From JACMOY01 sp038322575 (GTDB taxonomy: Bacteria; Actinomycetota; Actinomycetes; Actinomycetales; Angustibacteraceae), in assembly GCA_038322575.1 (NCBI GenBank), contig JBBQGB010000043.1, forward strand, positions 1 through 27,942: a stretch of DNA of 27,942 nucleotides. Direction: 5' to 3'. A program made the translations under genes and the position numbers. Below are positions 7,964 through 16,005 of the stretch, in pieces (the stretch's first letter is position 1; the number at the start of each line of letters is the position of its first letter). The notes below the pieces were generated by a model. The model searched no databases and had not been told where the DNA came from. It saw only the letters and a program-made list of their open reading frames with translations.

Positions 7964-8242
7964 ATGCGCGTTTTCGAACCGTGGCACCTGATCGTCCTGC
8001 TCGTCGTCGTCCTGGTCCTGTTCGGCGGCAAGCGCCTGCCCGAGGCGGCCCGCGGCCTGGGTCGCTCGATGCGCATCTTCAAGTCCGAGGTCAAGGAGAT
8101 GCGGGACGAGGACAAACCCGCAGGCCCGACCGGTCCGCTCGAGGGCCGCGTGGTCGGCGCTGACGAGCCCGTCGCACCCGGCGTGCCGGTGCGCGAGCCC
8201 GAGCCGGTCCGCTCGCCCGACGAGCGCCGCCCCGGCCTGTAG
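7964..8242 (+). CDS. tatA: Twin-arginine translocase subunit TatA
   Basis: TatA oligomers form the protein-conducting element of the Tat pathway, which exports folded proteins. The 92-residue product has a short periplasmic N-terminus with EPWH, one transmembrane helix (about residues 7-20), the hinge LFGGKRLPEAARGLGRSMRIFKSEV, and an acidic/proline-rich cytoplasmic tail. GGAGGG lies about 7 nt before the ATG. A possible -10 box TACGCT at 7925-7930 implies a leader of about 26 nt, in contrast with the leaderless neighbours. It is followed by tatC after 20 nt. Confidence 0.95.
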   Translation: MRVFEPWHLIVLLVVVLVLFGGKRLPEAARGLGRSMRIFKSEVKEMRDEDKPAGPTGPLEGRVVGADEPVAPGVPVREPEPVRSPDERRPGL

Positions 8243-8262
8243 CCGCGACACCTGCTGATCCG

Positions 8263-9078
8263 ATGGCACTGACGGCACCGCGCCGCCGGCAGCGCGACCC
8301 CGAGGGGCGCATGCCGCTGCGCGCCCACCTGACCGAGCTGCGCACCCGCTTCGTGCGCTCGGCCATCGCCATCCTGATCGGCGCGGTCGCCGGGTGGTTC
8401 CTGTACAAGCCCCTGTTCGAGGCTGCCGCGCGCCCGATCCTCGAGTACCAGAGGACCCACGACGGCCGGGCCGGCATCAACTTCGTCACCCCCGTCGGGG
8501 CGTTCAACCTGCAGGTGCAGACGTCCATCGTGATCGGCGTGGTGCTGGCGTCGCCGGTCTGGCTCTACCAGCTGTGGGCGTTCATCACCCCGGGCCTGAC
8601 CCGCAAGGAGCGGCGCACCTCGTTCGCGTTCGTCGGCGCTGCCGTGCCGCTGTTCCTCGCCGGCGCGGGCCTGGCGTGGTTCATGTTCCCCAAGGCGATC
8701 GCGTTCCTGTACGAGTTCATCCCCGAGGGCGGCGCGGCGTTCACGGACGCCGCGACGTACTTCTCGTTCGTCACCCGGATCGTCCTGGCGTTCGGCATCG
8801 CCTTCGTCATTCCCGTCGTCCTGGTCTCGCTCAACCTCGTCGGGCTGCTGCCGGGGCGGATTCTGCTCAGCCACTGGCGGATCATCGTGTTCGCCTGCTT
8901 CCTGTTCGCGGCCGTCGCGACGCCCACGCCGGAGGCGACCTCGATGTGCGTGCTGGCAGGGTCGATGTGCCTGCTGTTCGCCGTCGCCGTGGGCATCTGC
9001 CTGATCGCCGACAAGCGCAAGGCGCGCCTTGCCCCCGACCTCGAGTCGATCCCGGACGACCAGGCCAGCCCGCTGTAG
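8263..9078 (+). CDS. tatC: Sec-independent translocase subunit TatC
   Basis: TatC is the polytopic receptor that recognises the twin-arginine signal peptide. The 271-residue protein shows the N-terminal MPLRAHLTELRTRFVRS motif, the conserved LYQLWAFITPGLTRKERR loop, and about six hydrophobic segments (about residues 33-53, 90-110, 125-150, 170-195, 208-222, 226-246). The ATG at 8263 is used here. An internal ATG at 8311 would begin directly at the conserved MPLRAHL and cannot be excluded. With tatA it supplies a minimal export system, and no TatB-like gene is visible here. Confidence 0.95.
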   Translation: MALTAPRRRQRDPEGRMPLRAHLTELRTRFVRSAIAILIGAVAGWFLYKPLFEAAARPILEYQRTHDGRAGINFVTPVGAFNLQVQTSIVIGVVLASPVWLYQLWAFITPGLTRKERRTSFAFVGAAVPLFLAGAGLAWFMFPKAIAFLYEFIPEGGAAFTDAATYFSFVTRIVLAFGIAFVIPVVLVSLNLVGLLPGRILLSHWRIIVFACFLFAAVATPTPEATSMCVLAGSMCLLFAVAVGICLIADKRKARLAPDLESIPDDQASPL

Positions 9079-9101
9079 GTCGCGACCGCTACCTTCGGCG
9101 C

Positions 9102-10001
9102 GTGAGCAGCGCGCGGACCATCGGCCTGGCGGTCAACCCGACCTCGGGCCAGGGCCGCGGACGCACCCTCGGGGCCCGTGCCGCCGACCTGCTCGGATCG
9201 TCGGGCCACCACGTCGTCGACCTGTCCTCGTCCTCGGCTGACGCCGCGCTGCAGCGGTGCCGGGCCGCGGTGGCCGGCGGCCTGGACACGCTCGTCGTGG
9301 TCGGCGGTGACGGCATGGTGCACCTGGGCGTCAACGCGGTGGCGGGCAGCCGCACCGCGCTCGCCGTCGTCGCCGCGGGCACGGGTAACGACAACGCCCG
9401 CTCGCTGGGCCTGCCGCTGCTGGACGCCGCTGCCGCCGTTGCGGTCGTCCTCGGTGGCCGGCGGCGGCGCATCGACGCCGCCCGGCAGGTGCGCGCCGGC
9501 GACCCCGACCGGTGGTTCGTCGGCGTGCTGTGCGGCGGGTTCGACGCGCTGGTCAACGAGCGCGCCAACTCCTGGACCTGGCCGCGCGGCAGGATGCGCT
9601 ACAACCTTGCCATCGCCCGCGAGCTGCCGCTGTTCCGCCCGCTGCCGTACCGGATCGAGCTGGACGGCGAGGTGTGGACCACCGAGGCCATGCTCGTCGC
9701 GGTCGGCAACGGCCCGGCGTACGGCGGGGGGATGCTCATCACGCCGGACGCCTCGTACGACGACGGGCTGCTCGACGTGCTGGTCGTCGGGCCGATGTCG
9801 GTGCCGCGGCTGCTGACGGTCTTCCCGAAGGTGTTCAGCGGGCGGCACGTCACCCACCCGTCGGTCACGATCCGTCGGGCGCGGCACGTGCGGCTCGCGA
9901 CCCCCGGCATCGTCGCGTACGCGGACGGCGAGCGGTTCGGCCCGATGCCGGTCGACGTCGAGCTGGTCCCGGGTGCGCTGGAGGTGCTGGTGCCCGACTG
10001 A
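9102..10001 (+). CDS. Diacylglycerol kinase-family lipid kinase
   Basis: The 299-residue product has the DAGK catalytic domain: NPTSGQGRG (about residues 12-20), the nucleotide-binding GGDGMVHLGVN (68-78), GTGND (93-97), and the C-terminal YADGE motif. These enzymes phosphorylate diacylglycerol or related lipid alcohols such as sphingoid bases. The start is GTG at 9102, with a TACCTT -10 box at 9090-9095 ending 6 nt earlier, so the mRNA is probably leaderless and has its own promoter despite lying 23 nt after tatC. In several actinobacteria a DAGK-family gene sits in this tatC-helY interval. The exact lipid substrate is not determinable. Confidence 0.93.
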   Translation: MSSARTIGLAVNPTSGQGRGRTLGARAADLLGSSGHHVVDLSSSSADAALQRCRAAVAGGLDTLVVVGGDGMVHLGVNAVAGSRTALAVVAAGTGNDNARSLGLPLLDAAAAVAVVLGGRRRRIDAARQVRAGDPDRWFVGVLCGGFDALVNERANSWTWPRGRMRYNLAIARELPLFRPLPYRIELDGEVWTTEAMLVAVGNGPAYGGGMLITPDASYDDGLLDVLVVGPMSVPRLLTVFPKVFSGRHVTHPSVTIRRARHVRLATPGIVAYADGERFGPMPVDVELVPGALEVLVPD

Positions 10002-10047
10002 GCGCGCCGCCCGCGCCGGTGGACCCCGGCTGACGTAGCCTGCGGGC

Positions 10048-12804
10048 ATGTCCTCGCCCGCCGAGCGATTCGCTGCGGCCCGTCGTCGAAGCCAGGACGA
10101 GCGCTCCGAGCTGAGCGTCTTCCGCGACACCCTCGGTTTCCAGCTCGACGACTTCCAGGTGCGCGCCTGCACCGCCCTCGAGCTGGGCCGCGGCGTGCTG
10201 GTCGCGGCGCCCACCGGCGCCGGCAAGACCGTCGTCGGCGAGTTCGCGGTGCACCTGGCCCTGGCCGGTGGCCGCAAGGCGTTCTACACCACGCCGATCA
10301 AGGCCCTGTCGAACCAGAAGTACGGCGAGCTGGTGGCCCGGCACGGCGCCGACAACGTCGGCCTGCTCACCGGCGACACCACCGTCAACGGCGAGGCGCC
10401 GGTGGTCGTGATGACCACCGAGGTGCTGCGCAACATGCTGTACGGCGACTCGCCGACGTTGCGCGGACTGGGTTTCGTGGTGATGGACGAGGTGCACTAC
10501 CTGGCCGACCGGTTCCGCGGGGCGGTGTGGGAGGAGGTCATCATCCACCTGGCCGCCGACGTCCGGGTCGTGTCGCTGTCGGCCACCGTCAGCAACGCCG
10601 AGGAGTTCGGCGCCTGGCTGGACACCGTGCGCGGCGACACCGAGGTGGTGGTCGAGGAGCACCGGCCGGTGCCGCTGTACCAGCACGTCGTCGTGGGCTC
10701 GCGGCTGCTCGACCTGTTCGTCGACTCCGGCGGCGACCAGGCTGCGGTCAACCCCGAGCTGCTCGACCTGGCCCGCGACGAGCAGCGCCGCGAGCGGGTC
10801 GAGCGCGGTGGGCGTCCCGGTCGTCTCCGCGGCCGCGGTGCGCCGCCGGCGCGTCGCGGCGGTCGGGGGACCCCGGGCCGGCCCGAGGTGGTCGAGCGGC
10901 TGGACGCCGCGGGGCTGCTGCCGGCCATCACGTTCGTGTTCAGCCGCGCCGGCTGCGACGCCGCGGTCCGCCAGTGCCTGATGGCCGGTATCCGGCTCAC
11001 CACGCCAGCCGAGGCCCTGGAGATCCGGGCGTTCGCCGAGGCGCGCACCGCCGACGTCCCGCCCGAGGACCTTGACGTGCTCGGCTACTGGGAGTGGATC
11101 GACGGGCTCTCGCGCGGCCTGGCCGCGCACCACGCCGGCATGCTCGCCAGCTTCAAGGAGGTGGTGGAGCAGCTGTTCGCCCGCGGGCTGGTGCGCTGCG
11201 TGTTCGCCACCGAGACCCTCGCGCTCGGGATCAACATGCCGGCGCGCAGCGTGGTGCTCGAGAAGCTGGTGAAGTGGAACGGCGAGACCCACGCCGACGT
11301 CACGCCGGGGGAGTTCACCCAGCTGACCGGGCGGGCCGGGCGCCGCGGCATCGACGTCGAGGGGCACGCCGTCGTGCTGTGGTCGGCCGGGCTCGACCCG
11401 CGGGCCGTCGCCGGGCTCGCGTCGACCCGCACCTACCCGCTGCGGTCGAGCTTTCGACCGACGTACAACATGGCGGTCAACCTGGTCGCCCAGGTCGGCC
11501 GCGAGCGGGCCCGCGAGGTGCTCGAGACCTCGTTCGCGCAGTTCCAGGCCGACCGGGCGGTGGTCGGACTGGCCCGCCAGGTGCGCACCCACGAGCAGGC
11601 GCTGGACGGCTACGAGGCGTCGATGACCTGCCACCTGGGCGACTTCGCCGAGTACGCCGGGCTGCGCCGGGCGATCAAGGACCGCGAGGCCCAGCTGTCG
11701 CGGCGCCGGCAGGGCGACCAGCGGGCCGAGGCCGCCCAGAGCCTGGAGAAGCTGCGGATCGGCGATGTCATCGAGGTGCCGGCCGGACGCCGGGCCGGGT
11801 ACGCCGTGGTGCTCGAACCCGACCCGGCGGTGGGGCTGGACGGTCCGCGGCCGACCGTGCTGACCGCCGACCGGCAGGTGCGGCGGCTGTCGGTGGTCGA
11901 CGTCCCGCAGCCGGTCGAGGCGCTGACTCGGGTGCGGGTGCCGAAGAACTTCAACCCGCGCAACCCGCAGTCCCGTCGCGACCTGGCCTCGGTGCTGCGG
12001 CACGCGGTGCCCGAGCCCGACGCTGCGCCGCCTGGACGTCGGGCCGGCGGGCGGGCCGCGGGCGACGACGCCGAGCTGCTCGACCTGCGCCGACGGCTGC
12101 GCGCCCACCCGTGCCACGGCTGCGCCGAGCGCGAGGACCACGCCCGCTGGAGCGAGCGCTGGTGGCGGCTGCGGCGCGAGACCGACGCCCTGGTCACGCG
12201 GATCGAGGGCCGGACGAACACCGTGGCCCGCACCTTCGACCGGGTCTGCGACCTGCTCACCGACCTGGGCTACCTGCGGGTCGTGGGCGGCGCGACGCAG
12301 GTCACCCGCGACGGCCAGCGGCTGCGCCGGCTGTACACCGAGCTCGACCTGCTCACCGCCGAGTGCCTGCGGTCGGGGGTCTGGGCCGGTCTGGACGCCG
12401 CCGGTCTGGCCGCGTGCCTGTCGGCCCTGGTGCACGAGTCGCGCCGCGACGACGGCCCGACGCCGCGCATCCCGGGCGGTCCGGTGGGCGAGGCGCTCGA
12501 GCGCACGCTGCGGCTGTGGGCCGAGGTCGAGGACCGCGAGGGCCAGCACCGGCTCTCGACCCAGCGCCAGCCCGACGTCGGCCTGGCGTGGGCGATGCAG
12601 CGCTGGGCGCGCGGCGAGGGGCTGGACTCGGTGCTGCGCGAGACCGACCTGGCAGCGGGCGACTTCGTCCGACGGTGCAAGCAGCTGGTCGACCTGCTCG
12701 GCCAGGTGGCCGTCTCGACCGACGACGACGCCCTGCGCCGCTCGGCGCTGGCCGCGGTCGACCTGGTGCTGCGCGGCGTGGTCGCCCACTCCGCCGTCGC
12801 CTGA
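10048..12804 (+). CDS. helY: Ski2-like DEAD/DEAH-box RNA helicase HelY
   Basis: This 918-residue superfamily 2 helicase has Walker A APTGAGKT (residues 54-61), DEVH (147-150), SAT (178-180), and motif VI QLTGRAGRRG in the second RecA domain. A long C-terminal region is consistent with the DSHCT domain of Mtr4/Ski2-type helicases. It is probably an RNA unwinding enzyme in RNA turnover. The order tatA-tatC-helY matches M. tuberculosis. An Arg/Gly-rich insert (about residues 247-279) sits between the two RecA domains. A TAGCCT box ends 6 nt before the ATG, suggesting a leaderless transcript. A large hairpin starts right after the stop codon. Confidence 0.95.
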   Translation: MSSPAERFAAARRRSQDERSELSVFRDTLGFQLDDFQVRACTALELGRGVLVAAPTGAGKTVVGEFAVHLALAGGRKAFYTTPIKALSNQKYGELVARHGADNVGLLTGDTTVNGEAPVVVMTTEVLRNMLYGDSPTLRGLGFVVMDEVHYLADRFRGAVWEEVIIHLAADVRVVSLSATVSNAEEFGAWLDTVRGDTEVVVEEHRPVPLYQHVVVGSRLLDLFVDSGGDQAAVNPELLDLARDEQRRERVERGGRPGRLRGRGAPPARRGGRGTPGRPEVVERLDAAGLLPAITFVFSRAGCDAAVRQCLMAGIRLTTPAEALEIRAFAEARTADVPPEDLDVLGYWEWIDGLSRGLAAHHAGMLASFKEVVEQLFARGLVRCVFATETLALGINMPARSVVLEKLVKWNGETHADVTPGEFTQLTGRAGRRGIDVEGHAVVLWSAGLDPRAVAGLASTRTYPLRSSFRPTYNMAVNLVAQVGRERAREVLETSFAQFQADRAVVGLARQVRTHEQALDGYEASMTCHLGDFAEYAGLRRAIKDREAQLSRRRQGDQRAEAAQSLEKLRIGDVIEVPAGRRAGYAVVLEPDPAVGLDGPRPTVLTADRQVRRLSVVDVPQPVEALTRVRVPKNFNPRNPQSRRDLASVLRHAVPEPDAAPPGRRAGGRAAGDDAELLDLRRRLRAHPCHGCAEREDHARWSERWWRLRRETDALVTRIEGRTNTVARTFDRVCDLLTDLGYLRVVGGATQVTRDGQRLRRLYTELDLLTAECLRSGVWAGLDAAGLAACLSALVHESRRDDGPTPRIPGGPVGEALERTLRLWAEVEDREGQHRLSTQRQPDVGLAWAMQRWARGEGLDSVLRETDLAAGDFVRRCKQLVDLLGQVAVSTDDDALRRSALAAVDLVLRGVVAHSAVA

Positions 12805-12905
12805 TTCCTCCCCCCACCCCGCTTTCCTCCCCCCACCCCGCTCTGAAACCGGCAAACCGGGCGCGTGGCACCGGTCGGGGGGAGGAAAGCAGGCGGGGGG
12901 AGGAA
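12805..12905 (+). terminator. Large hairpin made of a tandem repeat, after helY
   Basis: Left arm 12805-12834 pairs with right arm 12877-12905 as a stem of about 29 bp with a short internal mismatch. The loop is about 42 nt. The left arm is part of a direct repeat: TTCCTCCCCCCACCCCGCT appears at 12805 and again at 12824. It begins at the base after the helY stop. There is no U-tract. It is likely a terminator; the next gene, the protease, starts at 13030. Confidence 0.7.
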
Positions 12906-13029
12906 GGGCGGGTCCGCGGGGCGAGTAATCAAGGGGTCACAGAGGGTTGCCCCCAGGTGCGAGGAACGGCACACTTTGCCCCAACCTGCGGCGTCCTGCG
13001 GACGCTCCCGCTAACCGAAATGGGTCCCG

Positions 13030-14580
13030 ATGAAGCGCACTGTCCTGGTCAGCGCCGCCGTGCTGGGTTCGCTCACCCTCGCGGCGCCCTGGTCGGCCGC
13101 CGCAGCACCGAACGGCGGTAGCCGCGACGCCGCGGTCGCCCGCGCCACGGGGCTGGCCCGGGGCCACGGCACGGCCTTCGGGCTGGACGCCGAGCAGGGG
13201 CTGAGCCCGCGCGACGTCGTCATCGACGCCGGCGGTGCCCAGCACGTCCGGTTCGACCGCACCTGGCGCGGACTTCCCGTCGTCGCCGGTGACCTGGTCG
13301 TGCACTCCACCTCGGCCGGTGCCTGGGCCGGGACGTCGACTGCCGCACCGCGCGTCGTCCCCGCCTCGGGTGCGGGCAAGGTCACCGCCGCGGCGGCCCG
13401 CTCTGCGCTCGCCGCCCGCTACCCGGCCGACGCCGCGGTGTCCACACCGCAGCGGGTGGTCGACGCGAGAACCGGTGCCGGTCGCCTCGCCTGGCGTGCG
13501 ACGGTCACCGGGGTGGGCGCCGACCAGACGCCGTACGACGACGTGCTCGTCGTCGACGCCGGCACCGGTGCCGTCTCGCTGGTGAGCAAGGGGGTCAAGG
13601 AGGGCCAGGGGCAGGGCGTGTACGTCGGCAGCGTCGCGTTCACCACCGCCCCCGTCAGCGGTGGCACGACGCTCACCGACGGTGGACGCGGCGGTCAGCG
13701 GACCATCGACATGCTGAACCGCCAGGGTGGCAAGGGCCAGTCGTTCGTCGACGCAAACGACGTCTGGGGCACGGGCAGCCCGTCCAACCGCCAGAGCGCG
13801 GCCGTCGACGCGCACTACGGGGCCGAGCGCACCTGGGACTTCTACCTCAACACCTACGGCCGCAGGGGGATCAAGAACGACGGGGTGGGCGCGCTGTCGC
13901 GCGTGCACTACGGCAGCGGCTACAACAACGCGTTCTGGAGCGACAGCTGCTTCTGCATGACCTACGGGGACGGCGTCTCGAACGCCCGGCCGCTCACCGA
14001 GCTCGACGTGGCGGGCCACGAGATGTCGCATGGCGTCACGTCAGCCACCGCCAACCTGAACTACTCCGGTGACGCGGGCGGCCTGAACGAGGCCACCAGC
14101 GACATCTTCGGCACGATGGTCGAGTTCACCGCCAACAACGCCGCCGACGTCGGCGACTACCTGGTCGGCGAGCTCATCAACATCAACGGCAACGGCACCC
14201 CCCTGCGGTACCTGGACCGTCCCTCGCGCGACGGCCGCAGCGTCGACTGCTGGTCGACGTCGGTCGCCGCGCTCGACCCGCACTACTCCTCGGGTGTGGG
14301 CAACCACCTGTTCTACCTGCTCGCCGAGGGCAGCGGCGCCAAGACCGTCAACGGCGTCGCCTACAACAGCCCGACCTGCAACGGCACGACCACCTCGGGC
14401 ATCGGGCGCGACGCGGCCAGTGCCATCTGGTACCGCGCCCTGACCGTCTACATGACGAGCACGACGACCTACCCGCAGGCCCGGGTCGCAACGCTGCGGG
14501 CCGCCACCGACCTGTTCGGCGCCACGAGCCCGCAGTACGCGGCGACCGCAGCGGCGTGGAGCGCGGTCGCGGTCAGCTGA
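13030..14580 (+). CDS. Secreted M4-family (thermolysin-like) zinc metalloprotease
   Basis: The 516-residue preproenzyme has a Sec-type signal peptide (about residues 1-26, MKRT start, hydrophobic core, AAAAP cleavage region), an FTP/PepSY-like propeptide (about 30-190), and the M4 catalytic domain. Zinc ligands and the general base are in HEMSH (330-334), and the third ligand is Glu354 in NEATSD. The active-site loop before it reads NNAFWSDSCFCMTYGDG, with two cysteines that may form a disulfide or bind metal. DPHYSSGVGNH further on carries the second catalytic histidine. It should be an extracellular neutral protease that releases peptides and amino acids. Its 3' end overlaps the converging exonuclease gene by 8 nt. 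Confidence 0.95.
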   Translation: MKRTVLVSAAVLGSLTLAAPWSAAAAPNGGSRDAAVARATGLARGHGTAFGLDAEQGLSPRDVVIDAGGAQHVRFDRTWRGLPVVAGDLVVHSTSAGAWAGTSTAAPRVVPASGAGKVTAAAARSALAARYPADAAVSTPQRVVDARTGAGRLAWRATVTGVGADQTPYDDVLVVDAGTGAVSLVSKGVKEGQGQGVYVGSVAFTTAPVSGGTTLTDGGRGGQRTIDMLNRQGGKGQSFVDANDVWGTGSPSNRQSAAVDAHYGAERTWDFYLNTYGRRGIKNDGVGALSRVHYGSGYNNAFWSDSCFCMTYGDGVSNARPLTELDVAGHEMSHGVTSATANLNYSGDAGGLNEATSDIFGTMVEFTANNAADVGDYLVGELININGNGTPLRYLDRPSRDGRSVDCWSTSVAALDPHYSSGVGNHLFYLLAEGSGAKTVNGVAYNSPTCNGTTTSGIGRDAASAIWYRALTVYMTSTTTYPQARVATLRAATDLFGATSPQYAATAAAWSAVAVS

Positions 14581-15493
14581 CCGAGGTCTGCGCAGCAGCG
14601 AGCACGCGGTTGACGCTGCTGCGCAGGCCCCACCGGTCGGCGAGCTCGGCCAGGGCCGGGACGTCGGCCGGCTGGCTCGGCAGGGTGTCGTCGACGTCCG
14701 CGAGCGGGATGTCGCGGACGACGTCGACGACGATCGGTGCCACGGCGAGGTAGTCGCGGGCCGCGACCAGCTTGCCGAGCTGCCCGGGGCTGATGCCCGC
14801 GTCGCGGGCGTCGACGGCGGTGAGCAGACCCGCCAGCCCGCCGTACCGTCGCAGCAGTCCGACGGCGGTCTTCTCGCCGACGCCGGCCACGCCGGGCAGC
14901 CCGTCGCTGGGGTCACCGCGCAGCACGGCCATCTCGGCGTAGTCGCGGCCGGTCGTGACGCCGTACTTGGCCTGCAGCCACGGCTGGGTCACGACGTCGA
15001 GGTTGCGCACGCCCTTGCCGGTGTACAGCACCCGCACCGACCGCTCGTCGTCGACGACCTGGAACAGGTCGCGGTCGCCGGTGACGACGTCGACGGCGCG
15101 CCCTGCCGCCCCGGCCCGCTCGGCGAGCGTGGCCATGACGTCGTCCGCCTCGAACCCGGGATGGCCGAGGCGGGCGATCCCCAGTGCGCGCAGCACCTCG
15201 ACGATGACCGGCACCTGGGGCGCCAGGGTGTCGGGCGTCAGCTCGGCGTCGCCGGCCGGCGTGAGCCGCTGCGCCTTGTACGACGCGATCGCGGCCACCC
15301 GAAACGCCGGCCGCCAGTCGTCGTCCCAGCAGGCCACCAGCTCGGTGGGGCGGTACGCCGTCACGAGGGTGGCGATCATGTCCAGGAAGCCGCGCACCGC
15401 GTTGACCGGCGTCCCGTCGGGGGCGGTCACGGACTGAGGGACGCCGAAGTACGCGCGGTAGTACAGCGAGGCGGAGTCCAGCAGCATCAGCAC
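14573..15493 (-). CDS. 5'-3' exonuclease (DNA polymerase I N-terminal-type, FEN family)
   Basis: The 306-residue protein matches the stand-alone 5'-nuclease domain related to that of DNA polymerase I. It has LMLLDSASLYYRAYF near the N-terminus, ACWDDDWRPAFR, the metal-binding GFEADDVMATLAERA and VTGDRDLFQVV, and the helix-hairpin-helix GLPGVAGVGEKTAVGLLRRYGG. It would remove RNA or flap DNA. The GTG at 15493 has AGGATGG upstream. The ATG at 15487 is the alternative, two codons later. The gene is divergent from the Lrp gene, with only 31 bp between them, and its last 8 bases overlap the convergent protease gene. Confidence 0.92.
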   Translation of the reverse strand: MLMLLDSASLYYRAYFGVPQSVTAPDGTPVNAVRGFLDMIATLVTAYRPTELVACWDDDWRPAFRVAAIASYKAQRLTPAGDAELTPDTLAPQVPVIVEVLRALGIARLGHPGFEADDVMATLAERAGAAGRAVDVVTGDRDLFQVVDDERSVRVLYTGKGVRNLDVVTQPWLQAKYGVTTGRDYAEMAVLRGDPSDGLPGVAGVGEKTAVGLLRRYGGLAGLLTAVDARDAGISPGQLGKLVAARDYLAVAPIVVDVVRDIPLADVDDTLPSQPADVPALAELADRWGLRSSVNRVLAAAQTSVS

Positions 15494-15524
15494 GCCGCCA
15501 TCCTGCACCAGTACAGTCGCCCGG

Positions 15525-15965
15525 ATGGAGGACACCGACCGCGAGATCGTCCGGCTGCTGAGCCGTGACGGCCGGATGAGCTTCACCGACCTGGCCAAGG
15601 CGACCGGGCTCTCGACGTCCGCCGTGCACCAGCGCGTGCGGCGTCTGGAGCAGCGCGGTGTCATCACCGGGTACGTCGCGACGGTGTCGACCGAGGCGAT
15701 CGGGCTGCCGCTGACGGCGTTCATCAGCATCACCCCGCTGGACCCGGCGGCGCCGGACGACGCGCCCGACAAGCTCGCGCACCTGCCCGAGATCGAGGCC
15801 TGCCACAGCGTCGCGGGGCAGGAGTCGTACATCCTGAAGGTGCGCGTCGCGACGCCGGGCCAGCTCGAGGAGCTGCTGGCCCGCATCCGCTCGGCCGCCA
15901 ACGTCGCGACCCGCACGACCGTGGTCCTGTCGACGCCCTACGAGGCCAGGCCGCCCGCGGTCTGA
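15525..15965 (+). CDS. Lrp/AsnC-family transcriptional regulator
   Basis: The 146-residue product has an N-terminal helix-turn-helix (about residues 4-48, DREIVRLLSRDGRMSFTDLAKATGLSTSAVHQRVRRLEQRGVITGY) and a C-terminal RAM (ligand-binding, oligomerising) domain. Lrp/AsnC proteins usually sense amino acids. A TACAGT -10 box at 15512-15517 ends 7 nt before the ATG, so the transcript is probably leaderless. Its distance from kamA is about 2 kb, with the propeller gene and a small unknown gene between. This makes it a plausible but unproven regulator of lysine catabolism. Confidence 0.93.
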   Translation: MEDTDREIVRLLSRDGRMSFTDLAKATGLSTSAVHQRVRRLEQRGVITGYVATVSTEAIGLPLTAFISITPLDPAAPDDAPDKLAHLPEIEACHSVAGQESYILKVRVATPGQLEELLARIRSAANVATRTTVVLSTPYEARPPAV

Positions 15966-16005
15966 GGGCCTTGTGCTGCACCGCGAGGCGTGTGCACTGT
16001 GGCCC

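Noticed and set aside
9865..12855. Nearly 1000-codon minus-strand reading frame opposite helY
   Set aside because: Composition (R, A, G, H, Q) and lack of motifs mark it as the antisense of the strongly recognisable helicase.
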